A DNA stretch of 64,000 bases from the NCBI GenBank assembly GCA_035048495.1, contig CM068549.1, positions 8,043,822 to 8,107,821 of the forward strand, in the 5' to 3' direction. Shown in pieces: positions 33,925 to 45,933 of this stretch (positions are counted from its first letter, which is position 1; every line of letters begins with the position of its first letter). Made by a program: the position numbers and the translations under genes. This DNA is from Euptelea pleiosperma (lineage: Eukaryota; Streptophyta; Magnoliopsida; Ranunculales; Eupteleaceae). Under the pieces are notes generated by a model. It saw only the letters and a list, made by a program, of their open reading frames with translations. It ran no database searches and was not told the origin of the DNA.

Positions 33925-34278
33925 CGGTGTTCCGCTTGAATCCCTTTGACTTTGTTTACACGACGAATGTCAAAGACTTTGATCAGGGACGTTCGTATGA
34001 CACGAGCCAGGTGGAACACTCATAGAGACCACTGACCATATGGATGTTTGGCCCATTCTTTTATTGATCTAGCTACAAATAAAAAATCAGCCTGATTGGT
34101 GATTTCTATCCATTGGATCTGTCCTTGGGACTGAAAAGTTTGAAGTCCCCTCCCAAAATGTTTGACACGTAACCCAAGGCCTAAACCTAACCCATGTTAA
34201 GTCCTTGGTTAGTTGGTTAAGGGTGGTTAACAAGGAGAACATGTCAGACATTAAGGGAGAGGGACTTCAAAACCTTAC
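33925..34278. other. MITE-derived and unassigned sequence
   Basis: Contains another diverged piece of the 30601-type MITE (GGATGTTTGGCCCA...AAAATCAGCCTGATTGGTGATTTCTA, about 34040-34115), then unassigned sequence up to the solo LTR. No ORF is supported. Confidence 0.45.
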
Positions 34279-35230
34279 TATCACGCCCCGAATCCGGATA
34301 CCCAGATACGACCCGAAAATTCGTGGATCGACCCGTACCCGAACCCAGAGGTGATCTATGAATGTCCCCTAGTGGTCCAATTATGTCAATTAGACTACTA
34401 AGGTTCATTCGAAAACCCACTAAGTAAAAAAAAATAGAGTCTAGATGTAGAAAACAAATAATTAAAATAATTCATAACTCAAACAATTCAATCAATCAAC
34501 TAAATGTGGAGAGATGGAAGTGAGAACATGCTCTCAATCAAAGGCTTACATGCCCGTGAAAATAAATAAATAATGTTATAAAATAATCAAATACAACTTT
34601 CTAAAGTGTGGGATCGACTCCCAAATCCTCGCCGATCTCCTCGAATGCACCGGAGTCTTTCGTCTCAAAATCATCTCACGTACCCGGCTCCTCAAAATCT
34701 GAAAATGGTATCGGTGTAGCACCGTAAGCCGAGGCCCAGTAATACAACAGTGTACATGGTATGATATCATACTACAAAAGTTTTTAACCAAGGTATGCAT
34801 CTCAATCATATAATAATGATGACATGAATATGAGGGTGAATGCAAGTAAGTACGGGATGCAAATGCAACTAGTACCCATAACCACATAGGGTCTCCATCT
34901 CCTTTCCGCACTGGGAGCGATCTCATCGACCCATCTGCAGGATATAATAACGTCTGGGGCCTTTCACCCTAGGGTACCGAACCCTGATTAATTGATAAAA
35001 CCAATATAAACGTATATAATATACTTCAACCCCGTTCCCTTATACACCCCTTATATGAAATGACGTGATGATCATGGTATGACAACAAGATGTACTAGGG
35101 TTACATGACATAAGCACACATGTATTTAACATTTAAATAAAAATATAAAAAGAACCAATGATCATTAAGAGTAATAATATGGAAACGAATTAGGGTTAAC
35201 CATGAATAACATGTAACAATCATCGAAGGT

Positions 35231-35680
35231 CACGATCAACACGGATGAATAATATAAGTGGAAATCACAAGACAATCTAACACACCATGGCCGAACCCTA
35301 TGAGGGATCCATGACACAAGGTCGAACCCTAAAGAGGGATCCAAGACACTTGGCCGAACCCTATGAGGGATCCAAGACACATGGGTGGGATCCCCATGCA
35401 TATACAAGTATAGGTCGAACCATCTAAGTATAATAGTCAATAAGACATGATCAAATATCACAATCAACATCGATGAATAATATAAGTGAAAATCGCAAGA
35501 GAATTCAACACGCCATGGCCGAACTCTATGAGGGATCCATGACACAAGGTCGAACCCTAAATAGGGATCCAAGACACTTGGCCGAACCCTATGAGAGATT
35601 TAAGACACATGGGTGGGATCCCTATGCATACAGGTATAGGTCAAACCATCTAGGGTTTAGTCAAACAACAAGGTTAAAAC
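35231..35680. repeat. Two ~228-bp tandem repeats in LTR E
   Basis: CACGATCAACACGGATGAAT at 35231 recurs as CACAATCAACATCGATGAAT at 35459. Each unit contains three copies of a ~52-bp sub-repeat with GGCCGAACCCTATGAGGGATCC. Confidence 0.85.
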
Positions 35681-35719
35681 TTTAATAGTTAATAATCATG
35701 ACCGAACCACTAACAATTA

Positions 35720-36830
35720 ATAGGTTTTTTACAAAAAAAGTACTACATTATAAAAATCATAACTAAATAAATATGAATTAGAAAAGTATAAACTCAATGG
35801 ATTAAAAAACTAGATTCACAGAGGTTTTTAGAAAAAAGAAATAGAAAAATATTTAGATTCAAAATATGGGTCGAAACCCTTAATGAAATGGGTCGGACAG
35901 AACTTGGGATTCTGGGTTTTACAGAAAAGTCTAGCACATTTAAAAACTCATAACTTAATCAATACATATCAGAAAAATAGAAACTCAAGGGTTCTAAAAA
36001 CTAAATTGATAGAGGTATCTATGAAAAATAATTAAAAAAATATTTAGATTAAAAATATAGATCGAAATCTCAAGTGAAGTGGACTGTGTAAAATTTGAAA
36101 TTCTGGGTTTTACAGAAAAGTCTAGCACGTTTGAAAAATTATAACTTAATCAGAAAAATATAAACGCAAAGGTTCTAGAAACTAGATTGATAGAGGTATC
36201 TGTGAAAAATAATTAAAAAAATATTTAGGTTAAAAATATAGATCGAAATCTCAGGTAAAGTAGACCGTATAAAATCTGAAATTCTGGGTTTTACAGAAAA
36301 GTCTAGCACGTTTGAAAAATCATAACTTAATCAATACAAATTAGAAAAATATAAACTCAAGGGTTCTAGAAACTAGATTGATAGAGGTATCCAAGAAAAA
36401 TAATAAGAAAAATATTTAAATTAAAAACATAGATCGAAATCCCAAGTGAATCGAACCGTGTAAAATTTGAAATTCTGGGTTTTACAGAAAAGTCAAGCAC
36501 GTTTGAAAAATCATAACTTAATCAATACAAATTAGAAAAATATAAACTCAAAGGTTCTAGAAACTAGATTGATAGAGGTATCCAAGAAAAATAATTAAAA
36601 AAATATTTAGGTTAAAAATATAGATCGAAATCCCAAGTGAATCGGACCGTGTAAAATCTAAAATTCTGGGTTTTTTGGTAAAGTCATACAACTTAGAAAA
36701 ATCATAACTTAATCAATAAAAATCAGAAAAATACAAACTAAACGGTTTTGAAAAATAGATTCAAAGAGATATTTAAAAAAAATAATTATAAAAATATTTA
36801 AATTATAAAAATATAACGAAAATGATAAAG
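35720..36830. repeat. Five ~181-191-bp tandem repeats in LTR E
   Basis: The landmark TCTGGGTTTT starts at 35911, 36102, 36283, 36474 and 36665 (spacing 191, 181, 191, 191). Between landmarks are repeated TCATAACTTAATCAATA and GATTGATAGAGGTAT phrases. The last unit is the most diverged. Confidence 0.88.
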
Positions 36831-39366
36831 TACATAATCATCCGTTATAGGTACAAAATAGACCATGGCCCAACCCATCATGGTGGCCCAAAATAAAGAT
36901 CAACCCAATAAGAATAAAATAAATATTGTTGAAATTAATTTATAATGAGTATCAACCATTATCTAATGAAAGAGAAATAAAATCTTGAAGAAAAATAAGT
37001 ATAGGATGGATCAAGCGCACTTACCTTAAAATTTCTTGAATTTTAATGAAAATCAAAAGTTTCTTCAAATTTGAAAGTCGTCGGATCGTCCTCTACTCGA
37101 GGTATGTTTTTCCATTCAGAGTCCCCGTCAATTCTCCCTTCTTGCTCGAGTGCGATCGGTGCCCGGATGAAGGTTTAATAGAGCTTTCTCTATTCTTCAA
37201 TGGAATTGGGTTTGTGAAAGCTTCTAAAGCTTTAGGTTTTCATAAATAAGTTTAGGGAATGATTAGGGTTTCTATTTTGTTGAAATTCGTAACTATCAAA
37301 GGGATGACTTTTTCAAGCCTCAAAAATTTATATTTTACACTACTAATGGGTTAGAAATGGGCCTAAGGCCCATATACATCAATAGGCTTCATTTAAGAAT
37401 ATTATTAAGCCCAAAAGGCTTCTAGATTGGCCATACGGGCCCACCCAACATCATAACACAAATAATTATTAATTAAACTATATTATATAATTTAAAAGTT
37501 CATTCAACAAGGTATTGACACATGTCACATACATAAATCACAAAAAGTAGTCTAATACATAAAAATCATAAAAATGTTCAAAACACTGGAAAAATGTCAA
37601 ATGACATCCGAATGTCCCGAAAGTGATTCGCAGGTCCCACACTCCTATTAAATAAATAAAATATAATTAAATATTAATTTTTGAAAATATAAGAATTGTG
37701 GAAAAGTTCAAAATTTATAAAATACTATTTTTGTCAAAATCTCCCGAAATCTCCTGTTAGGGTTTTCATGTGTCAGGAAAGGTTTTAAATTTCACAGGTA
37801 AGTTAGTAATGATAAAATAGGAATATTTTTGGTGTCTCGGGCCCATAAAATAATTTTTGTATAAAAGTTCTAGAATGTTAGTGAAAATAGGGTTTTTCCG
37901 CGTCGTTGGAAGAACGACCCTAACTTCAACACATTTTTGTAGTTTTTATCTGATTATCCTGCAAAATTGATAGATTTTTGTATAGGGATTCGTGTCGGAT
38001 GTCGATCCGCACTCGGGGTTAGTCTGTGCTACTCAAGAACATGAAATGACGATTTTTATCACAGAAATTGCTAAAAATTAAAGGATGGAAAGGTGAGAAT
38101 GGTGAGTGACAGTGATTTTTAAAACTTGATTTGATGATTGTAGAGAGATATACACTGCTACTACTAACACAAAAAAAATAAAATGACAAAGATCAAGTAA
38201 TTGAAAATTAACAAAACCAAACTTTGCATTAATAATTAAGCAATCTAGTACATTTATTGAAATTTAAATCTACTTAAAATAAACTAAAACATTTAGATCT
38301 AGAGAGAGAGAGAGAAGAGATAGAGAAAGAGAGAGAGTCCTAGAGAGAGAAAGTGATATAGAGGAATTAGTAGAGAGTGAACTACCTTTCACACTTACTC
38401 AATGAAGAAGGGTCATGGCCACTTGATTACCCTTGAGATGGATGTGGTGGCTTGTTTAGATGCTACCCGGAGAAGAAGATTTCAAACGTGATGGAGGATA
38501 ATGGAGAGGAGGATCTTTGGTGGTGCACACGGGCTGGCCGAGGAGGACCCTACGGTGGAGAGGTGGCTTCAACCGGTGAGCAAGAGGTGAATTCCGGTGA
38601 TGGATGCGTGGAGGTAGGCTAGTGGAGGATGGCTGGTTGCACTTGAGGACCACCACCTTCTAAAAGATATTTGCAAGCCTTGTGGTTTGTTGGAAGATGG
38701 TGCTTTGGTTGGGAAGGGCAGCAAGAAGGGAGAGACGCAGCCCGAACCATTGCTGGTTCGTAATGGAGAACTGGTCTCCTACTATTGGCTGGAGTTGGAG
38801 TTGCTAACCAGTCCGGTGGAGGTCGGACTGTTGAGGGGAGCGATGAGGATGGAGGGAGTTTTGCAAACCAGTCCGACAAGATATGAGAAGATGAAGAAGG
38901 TTGATGCAGTGGCGTTGCAGGTAGGTGCGTTGGTTGCTGCTACGGCAAGGTGAACCAAGGATGATACCGTGGGATGCTGGGGATCAAAGACGTGCTGGTC
39001 TGAACATTTTGGATAGGAGCTTCACAGTGAAGAGGCAGGTTTGGAGGAGCTCACATGTGAGTAAGGTGTGGATGCTAGCATGTTTCGGTTGGAGAACCTA
39101 TAGATTTAAGCACGCCCTGCACAGACCGTGAGAAAGTGGGATTGGAGATGCTTCAAAGTGAGGTGACCAAATGCCGTTGGGAGTTGCAGATGTGACTGGT
39201 GTGATAGATGGCGAGAATGGTGAAGTTGCTTGCTTTCCAACGTGATGCACTGGTGCGCACAGAAGAGAAGAAGAAGCCCGGCTTCACTTGTGAAAAAGCC
39301 ACACTAGTTCGTGAGAGAGAGGAGTAGGCTGGTTCGGCCAGCAAGAAAGGTGGTGGTATGAACCAG

Positions 39367-39590
39367 TCCGCCGGAGTTGCAGACTTGCAACTCCGGCAAG
39401 AAGGAGAAGGAAAAAAAAAAAAAAAGAAGAAGAAGAGGAGAATAAAAAGAAGAGGAGGAGGGCTCTCAACCGGCTCGCCGGAGAAGAAGAGAAGAAGAGA
39501 AAGAAGAAGAAGAAGAAAAGAAGAAAGAGAAGAAGGAAGGAAGAGTAATCCTTACCAGACGGCCGGAGTTGCAGGCAACTCCGGCGAAGA
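39367..39590 (-). repeat. CCGGAGTTGCAG palindromes in LTR D
   Basis: Two copies: about 39370-39396 (11-bp arms, 4-bp spacer) and about 39563-39585 (10-bp arms, 2-bp spacer), separated by purine-rich (GAA)n sequence. Confidence 0.78.
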
Positions 39591-40258
39591 CGTGAAGAAG
39601 ATGAAGAAAAGGAAAAACGAGAAAGAATAAAGGAGGAGGAAGATGGGGCCAAAAACGAGGGGAAGAGTAAAGGGGAAGGAGAGGAGAAGAAAAGAGGGGG
39701 ATTAGGGTTCGAACGAACCCCTCTCCTTCTCTTTTTAAAGCTCCCTATTTCCATTAATGGAAATAGGGTATTTTTTAAATAAAAAAATATTTTTAATTTT
39801 TTTTTTTTTTTTTTTTTTTTTTAAGTAAAATGTTACTTTTTTATGGGGAATCTCCCCAATTAGTGGACCCCCCATTTAATTAAAATTATTTTGAAATTCG
39901 CGGGGTCCACTAACTGGTCGGACAGCGGGTCGATGAAGATGGGCCCGGCTACTGGCCCATATGGATTGATGATGTCCATCATCTCACAAGATGATGTGAC
40001 AGACAGTCTGATGGCGATCGGATGGATGGTGACTTGATTGGGACCCAGATTGGTAAATCGACGGATCTAGAGAGATCCAACGGTCCGATTGAAGATCCAA
40101 CGGTCCGATGGAAGATCCAATGGTCAGAAAGCTAAGGGAGATGAGATAGAGCCGATGGGCAGGAGTTCTGGGGTTAGGTCAGTAGATTCGAGGACCGAGA
40201 GATGAAGAGAGATAGAGAATAAGGAGAGATGAGAGAAAAAGTATCAGAAAATAGAGAG

Positions 40259-40335
40259 AAAAGCACTGGCGGAGGGTCTGGAACCCTGGTCTTCACTGTG
40301 ACCATCCTCACGCTTCTCCAGTAGAGTCGACTATC
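40259..40335 (-). other. tRNA-like Pol III-type block in LTR
   Basis: Minus-strand 77-bp block with the AGGG/TTCCAGA/CCCT T-arm hairpin and TTTT at 40262-40259. It begins 450 bp from the LTR start. Confidence 0.6.
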
Positions 40336-41041
40336 ATTCTTTGCTGACTCATGTGGCTTTAAACGCTTTGGTCCGTCTCTTGGTCATTGGCTCTCCTGCT
40401 CTCTTCGTTCTTTGGGCCGGCTTTTTGGTCATCTTATTCAGCTCATATTTGGCCCATATCTTCTAGTCATAGCATGTGGGCTCTTTAAGCTTTGATAATG
40501 GGCTTTCATGATTGATTTGGGCCCACGAGTCTCGAGAATCGTCTCATCGGGGTTTCCTGCGACAGAAGAAGCGCGTAATGAGACTTTATCAGAACGGCTT
40601 AATATCTAGACTTCCGAAAATGTGTTTAATACATGCAAATATACCATTTCGTCCAGAAAAGTGTGTTCTACGCAACACAAGAGACTCTTACGTAGAAAAG
40701 TAGGTAAATAGAGTATTTTACGTAGGAGAATGCAATAACGCTAAAAGGATAATTGCTTCAAATAAGCACTTTTGAGCGAATATCAGTTAGCTGGGGAAAG
40801 AAAAAGTCCTCTGCAAGTTATGATTCATTATTTTTAGTAGGAATTTAGCCCTAAAGAGCGAGTTTCAAAAATAGCAGGTTTTTTTCAAAGTTGTCAGAAT
40901 GAACTCAAATTAAATACACATACTCATACATGATATTAAACAATAAAAATAATAATAAGAGTCTGAAAAAGTTTCAGGTTTTCATTATTAGGTGAATTTA
41001 CCATAATACCCTAGAACGAAAGTTCAGGGTATTACACTTGC

Positions 41042-41999
41042 AGTCCCCACGGGATAGCAAAATATTTCTCCCTCCTAACATCCATACGATCCACGTGGCT
41101 CATATGGATCGAAGACATCCTGATAAAAAAGTGGACTCAAGTACCATCATGAGGGTAACGGCTGTTACATATAATTAAGTTGATTTTTTATTTGGCCAAA
41201 TCTTTGATGAGCCAAAGAATACCTTGTGCCAATCTCAAAACGAGTTACCTTTGCAACCGGTTTCTTAATGACATTAGCCCCTAATTTACTAAAATAAACT
41301 CAAATTTTATTTTATTAATTTTTTATTAAAGAAGAAAAGATGTATATTGATCGATAAATCCGAATAAAACCAAGAATATAACTAGAGACAAGAAAGATGC
41401 CAGGAATCGGGGAAAGGATTTAATAGGATATATCACCTCAGGATCTCAAGTTCACTTATCCTGGAGTAATTCCAGCACAGCCAAACTAGAAAATCATTTA
41501 TCCCAGTTAAAACCAAGAGAACCCGAACCCCTGTGAGCTCTAATGAACTTTTGATTGGAAATTTACAATACAAAATATTCTTAATTGACTCGTAAAGTGG
41601 TGATATCGACTCCTATAATCGATCAACGTGCAGTACTTACTAAATAACTGTAGATCGATCAAGACTTTTTATAGCGACAAGTCTTTATTACTGTTAATAA
41701 ATTTTGCCAAACATTTAGTAACTTCTGATTTTCCATGGGTGTTATTAGTAATTACTTAATTTTTTGACTAAAATCTTACTACAGTAGATAGATAAAGTTC
41801 CACTAATACATTCAAAATGTTACTAGAAGTTACAAAACAAGATTACATATTTTGTTTATTATTACTTTATTTATTGGCATGTATATTTATTAAAGAAGTC
41901 GATCAACATGTAGTATTTATTAAATACATGTTGAACAATACTTTTTACTGCGATGAGTCTTTATTAATGTTGGTAATTGTTGCCAAAGTTTTAATGTAA
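41042..41999. other. Unassigned noncoding sequence
   Basis: AT-rich, with no credible gene. The first ~100 bp have MITE-like words (CATCCATACG). The rest may be the left part of the copia-type LTR that follows. Confidence 0.4.
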
Positions 42000-43307
42000 T
42001 ACCCTAAGATATAAATATTTTGATAGTAAGCTACATTTGAGATATAACTCCTATTATTTTTAAAATTATTCAATTTTTTGTCTTTTATGTAAGGTATAGA
42101 TTTTTGTGTTGGTTAATCCCGTATGACAAAACATGTGTTGGTAACCTCTCTAGTTTGCGAGTAGTTAGGAGTCGATTGGTTAAGTTTCCTCACTGAAGAC
42201 TATTAGACAGATGATCAGAAGAGTGATACATTAGAAGATTCAAAGCTTCAATTGATCAACACACCATTAGGTTGGTAAGTGACTTAGATACTATAGAAAT
42301 ATGGTCGAGAATCCTGAAAATCATGAAAAACTAAGTCATAGTAGCAAGGGGAACTTTTCGGAGCAATTCGGGGCTTACCAGGCAACTTTTGGATAGTCCA
42401 ATTAATATGCTGAAAAGTCTAATCGATCTAATGATTGGACTTGTACTGACAGAACTAAAATTGTTGCCCGAACAATCCAATCGATTAAACAGAGACTCTA
42501 ATCGATTAGACCTTGAGTACAATCGATTGGACACTAAGTACAATCGATTGGACTTGTCCTGAAAGAAAAATAATTGTTACATGTTATGTCCAATCGATTG
42601 GACTTTTGCCCAATCGATTGGACTAACGAAAGATGGGTTTTTAAAACTCTAAAATTGTCAAAATTTCCCCCAATTAGTTCTATTTCTCTAGGACTCTTGC
42701 TTTACTATAAATATAACCTTTTAAATTCAAAACCTAGGACTTCTAAGCCATCCAAGCCCATATAAAACAAAGGAAAAAACCTAGAGATCCAAGAGCTTCC
42801 ATTGTTGATTGAAGCTTAATTTTTTCTCTTGGATGCTCAAGATCTTGATCAAGTAAGTTTTATTCTTTTGATCTTAAGTGAAGAAAAATGTTGATCTCTT
42901 CATGGTTGAATCTATTTCTTCTATGAAGGATTAAACACATTCGTTTATTCTATTACATTTCTGTTAGTTGCCCCACCTTGTGGATTCGGTGTGAACTTGT
43001 GTGTGGACCGAGTTGGTTGTGATTCGAGATCAAACCCTGAAGGCGTTTCATGCGGTTCAGAACGTGAAGATATAAGGCGACGTGGTAAATCGACTACTGA
43101 AGCTCGTGTGGAGTTGGATTCAGTTGTGAGTCATAGCGTGAGTAACTGTCTGTATCTCTATCTTCTATTAGTATTGTGATTTCGACTGGAAGTGGTCTCG
43201 AGGTTTTTCTTAGTTGGGTTTTCCTCGTAAAAATTGTGTGTCTATTGCTTTATTGATTTTATTGTGTTATTGGCTGAACAAATTTATGAAAATTATATTT
43301 CTAGTAT
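42000..43307 (+). mobile_element. Copia (SIRE-like) LTR sequence
   Basis: It contains five to six AATCGATT-centred palindromes (42478-42630), a TATAAATAT box (about 42706) and a 3' part with the pattern seen in SIRE LTRs: a '...GAAGGCGTTTCATGCGGTTC...GAACGTGAAGATATAAGGCGACGTGG' region, GATTTCGACTGG...GGTCTCGAGG and TTTTCCTCGTAAAAA. No primer site follows, so it is a solo or 3' LTR. The ends are not defined. Confidence 0.5.
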
Positions 43308-43578
43308 TGTTGACAATGAAATGTGGATCGCAATGAAAATCACGACCAAGGGACACGAAGACTAACTATCAGAGTCAAAGTCAACCGCAAGGTAGTATAC
43401 CGATCAGAGCAGAAGACTTGGATAGGGCATTTTTCCTGAAGATATGATCATATACGGTTGTATAGAAGATAAGAGTACACAACCTTATTTAGTCAGAAGT
43501 AGCACAACTAGTGCGAATTTCAAGAAAAATGAAGATGGTCAGTCTTGAACAGAACCAGCCAAAATCTTCAGGAAGTAG
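43308..43578 (+). mobile_element. Second copia-type LTR, part left of element B
   Basis: Possible start TGTTGACAAT at 43308. It carries one TACGGTTGTATA / TACACAACC hairpin (about 43450-43485) and joins 57695-58248, where the same hairpin recurs, when element B is removed. Confidence 0.5.
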
Positions 43579-44158
43579 TGATAATAGGGTTTTTCCGCGT
43601 CGTTGGTTTCGGAAATCCTAGATCTCAACAATATTTGTAATTATCCGATTCTTTTTCACTCAAATCCTGCAAAAATCACAGGGTTGTACAGTGGCTCGTG
43701 TCGGATGTCGATCCGCACTCGGGGTTAGTTTGCGTAATTCAACGACATGAAATGACGGATTTTTATCAAGAAAACATGGAGAGGTGAGAATGGTGATGGA
43801 TTTAAAACATTCTTAGTGATTTTTAGAGAGAGAAATTACCACAAATAATCAAAAACACAAAAGTAAACTAACAAATGCAAAAATAATAATTTTATTCATC
43901 CTCAATGAGTCTTACAAAATCAAACTAAATTCAAAAATTAACCTAGAAAACCATAAAAATTAGAGAGAGAAATGAGAAAATGTAGAGAGAGAAACATCGA
44001 AGAAGGCTATCCTAGAGAGAGAAAATATGGGGGAGAGAGAAAGTGGAGAGATCTAGAGAGAGAAGAGAACTCTTACCTTGGAGTGGAGACGAATCAGCAA
44101 GGATGGGCAGCAACTAAAGACAAGAAGCTTTACCTCTTCCCACCTTCATTCTTCTTTA

Positions 44159-44204
<46 letters not shown>

Positions 44205-44740
44205 AAGGTGATTTTTTTGCAAGGTGAAGACGGTGAGAAGAATGGAGGAGATGAGTTCGATGAAGGGGCGAGGAGCTATTAGACCTGCAACTTAGTGTTG
44301 TAGGTCATGGTGAAGACGGTGCTGGACATGTAGGGACGATCTCCCTTTTCTTATCCCAAAAGGGTTGTGAAGGAGATGTGGGGCGGTGGCAGTAGCAGCA
44401 GCAGCGGCAAGGAGAACCAGGCGAACTTGGGGAGCTGTTGGTGATGGTGGTGACGGCTTGGGAGAGAAACGTGGGAGAGAGCTCAGGCCATCCAAAAAAA
44501 TGGAGAAAGTGTTGACGGCTTGGGGGGAGGTTTTTACAAGAAGAGAGAACTCTCTTCTTTCAAAAACGTTGAGTGAATGGCTGGGGGTCTTGATGGAGGA
44601 ACGGCTGGTGGTGTGGGCGTAATGGCAGCAAGAAGAAGGAATTCTTCTTATTCCAAAACGTGGGGGGGGGGTCTAGGGTTTGATATCTCCACCCTTTATA
44701 TATGGGAACCACGGTTTCTATTTCTTTAAAGCTCATTTTC

Positions 44741-44946
44741 CATCTTTTGGTAGGAACCGTGGGTTCCTACATTAGAAACCCACTGTTTCTTAAAAATCTT
44801 TTGATTCTCCTTCATTTTTTTGGTAAAATCGTGGGTTCCCAGATTAGAATCCCACGATTTTTAAAAATTCTTTTCCACAAAATATCTTTTTCTAGAAAAC
44901 CTTTGTATATAACCGTGGGTTCCTAACTTAGAAACCCACGTTTCTA
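44741..44946 (-). repeat. Three spaced inverted repeats (CGTGGGTTCC type) in B LTR
   Basis: Imperfect hairpins at about 44751-44793, 44826-44864 and 44908-44946, spaced ~80 bp. Arms read CGTGGGTTCCTA / TAGAAACCCACG with one or two mismatches. The same three are in the other LTR at about 56507-56702. Confidence 0.75.
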
Positions 44947-45406
44947 AAATGTAAATACCTCCATTTTTTGAAAAGATTGAGTCAAAAAAATTCCTTTTTG
45001 AAAAATGTTTGATTTTTAAAAATTCTTTTCAAAATTCTCTTCTTTCCTTCTTTAGCAGCCATTTCCAGTCCATGTTGGGTATGTGGGTCCCACTGGATGG
45101 CTGGGCCATGGGTAATGGGCCCGGGCCCGCACTTCATCTTGGCTTAGGCCCATAGGATTGAACATGAAGTGATGAGGGCCATTGGATTTATGAGATGGTA
45201 AAATGGATGATTGGGGACTGACTGAGCGATCGCATGGTAGAGATGGACGGTGATGATCGAGTAATGGAAATTGGCCAAGGTAGGCCATAGAATTGAGTGA
45301 TTGAGGGAGGGGAGAGGATCGGATGATGTGGATTCAAGAGTAGAGAGAGAATGATGGTTTGGAGAGAGAGAGGAGAGAAGAGAGAGAAATATTACAAAAT
45401 AAAGAG

Positions 45407-45483
45407 AAAAATGATAGTATAGGGGCTTGAACCTTGGTCTTTGACTTGGTCTTCTGCATGCTTTACCAATTGAGCAAGTCCTC
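45407..45483 (-). other. tRNA-like Pol III-type block in B 3' LTR
   Basis: The sense strand holds TTGCTCAATTGGTAAAGC, which fits tRNA positions 8-25 (A box), then GGTTCAAGCCCC (B box) 25 bases further on and TTTTT at the end. Acceptor and anticodon stems do not pair well. Confidence 0.65.
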
Positions 45484-45933
45484 ATCTTGTGTTAGTTGAT
45501 AAGCTTTAATCTCCTTAGTCTCTTCTTTGAGGGCTTGCCTCTCCTTCTCTCTTAATCTTCTCTCAGGCTTTTCCGACTCTCTGGCTCTCCCGTCTTTGGC
45601 CTACATCTTTTTGTCCAAGTCCACTGGCTCTTTATGCTTTGATTAAAGGCATTGTAGGTTGATTGTGGGCCCACCAGTCTTGAGAACCGTCTGATCGGGT
45701 TTCCTGCGACAAAAGAAGCGCGTAATGAGACTCAATCAGAACGGCTTTATATCTAGACTTCCAAAAATGTGTTTAATGCATGCAAATATACCATTTCGTC
45801 CAGAAAAGTGTGTTTTACGCAATGAGATAGACTCTTACGTAGAAAAGTGGATAATTAGAGCAGTTTTACGTAGGAGAGTGCGATAACGCTAACAGGATAA
45901 GTGCTTAAAATAAGCACTTTTGAGCGAATATCA

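Larger units (their letters stand above)
37882..40785 (-). mobile_element. Athila-type solo LTR 'D'
   Basis: 2904 bp, minus orientation (TGATATTCGC at 40785, ending ...CTATTTTCA at 37882), flanked by the perfect duplication GTTAG (37877-37881 and 40786-40790) inside LTR E. Same subfamily as 240-3052: palindrome with TTTAAAAAG-type TATA near 39735-39775, CCGGAGTTGCAG palindromes near 39368 and 39560, and a poly-T run about 39797-39822. Confidence 0.94.
34279..41036 (-). mobile_element. Long Ty3-type solo LTR 'E' (Tekay/Del-like)
   Basis: Minus-strand ends TGTAATACCC and GGGGCGTGATA (related inverted ends), with flanking CTTAC (34274-34278) and CTTGC (41037-41041), 4 of 5 matching. It spans 6758 bp, or about 3849 bp without nested LTR D. 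There is no coding sequence. It carries two tandem arrays (35231-35680 and about 35720-36830). The lineage is inferred only from LTR length and the TGTAAYACCC-type ends. Confidence 0.6.
43579..45933 (-). mobile_element. Element B 3' LTR
   Basis: Minus-strand TGATATTCGC ... CCCTATTATCA. TATA box TATATAAAG near 44702-44694; poly-A (sense) run about 44202-44162; three spaced inverted repeats at 44741-44946; tRNA-like block at 45407-45483. Only the two ends resemble the other subfamilies. Confidence 0.95.

Noticed and set aside
35165..35572. 135-codon minus-strand frame with internal repeats
   Set aside because: It is the translation of the 228-bp tandem repeat array in LTR E, not a gene.
37046..37249. 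67-codon plus-strand frame within LTR E
   Set aside because: Isolated short frame in LTR sequence, no family pattern, no conserved context.
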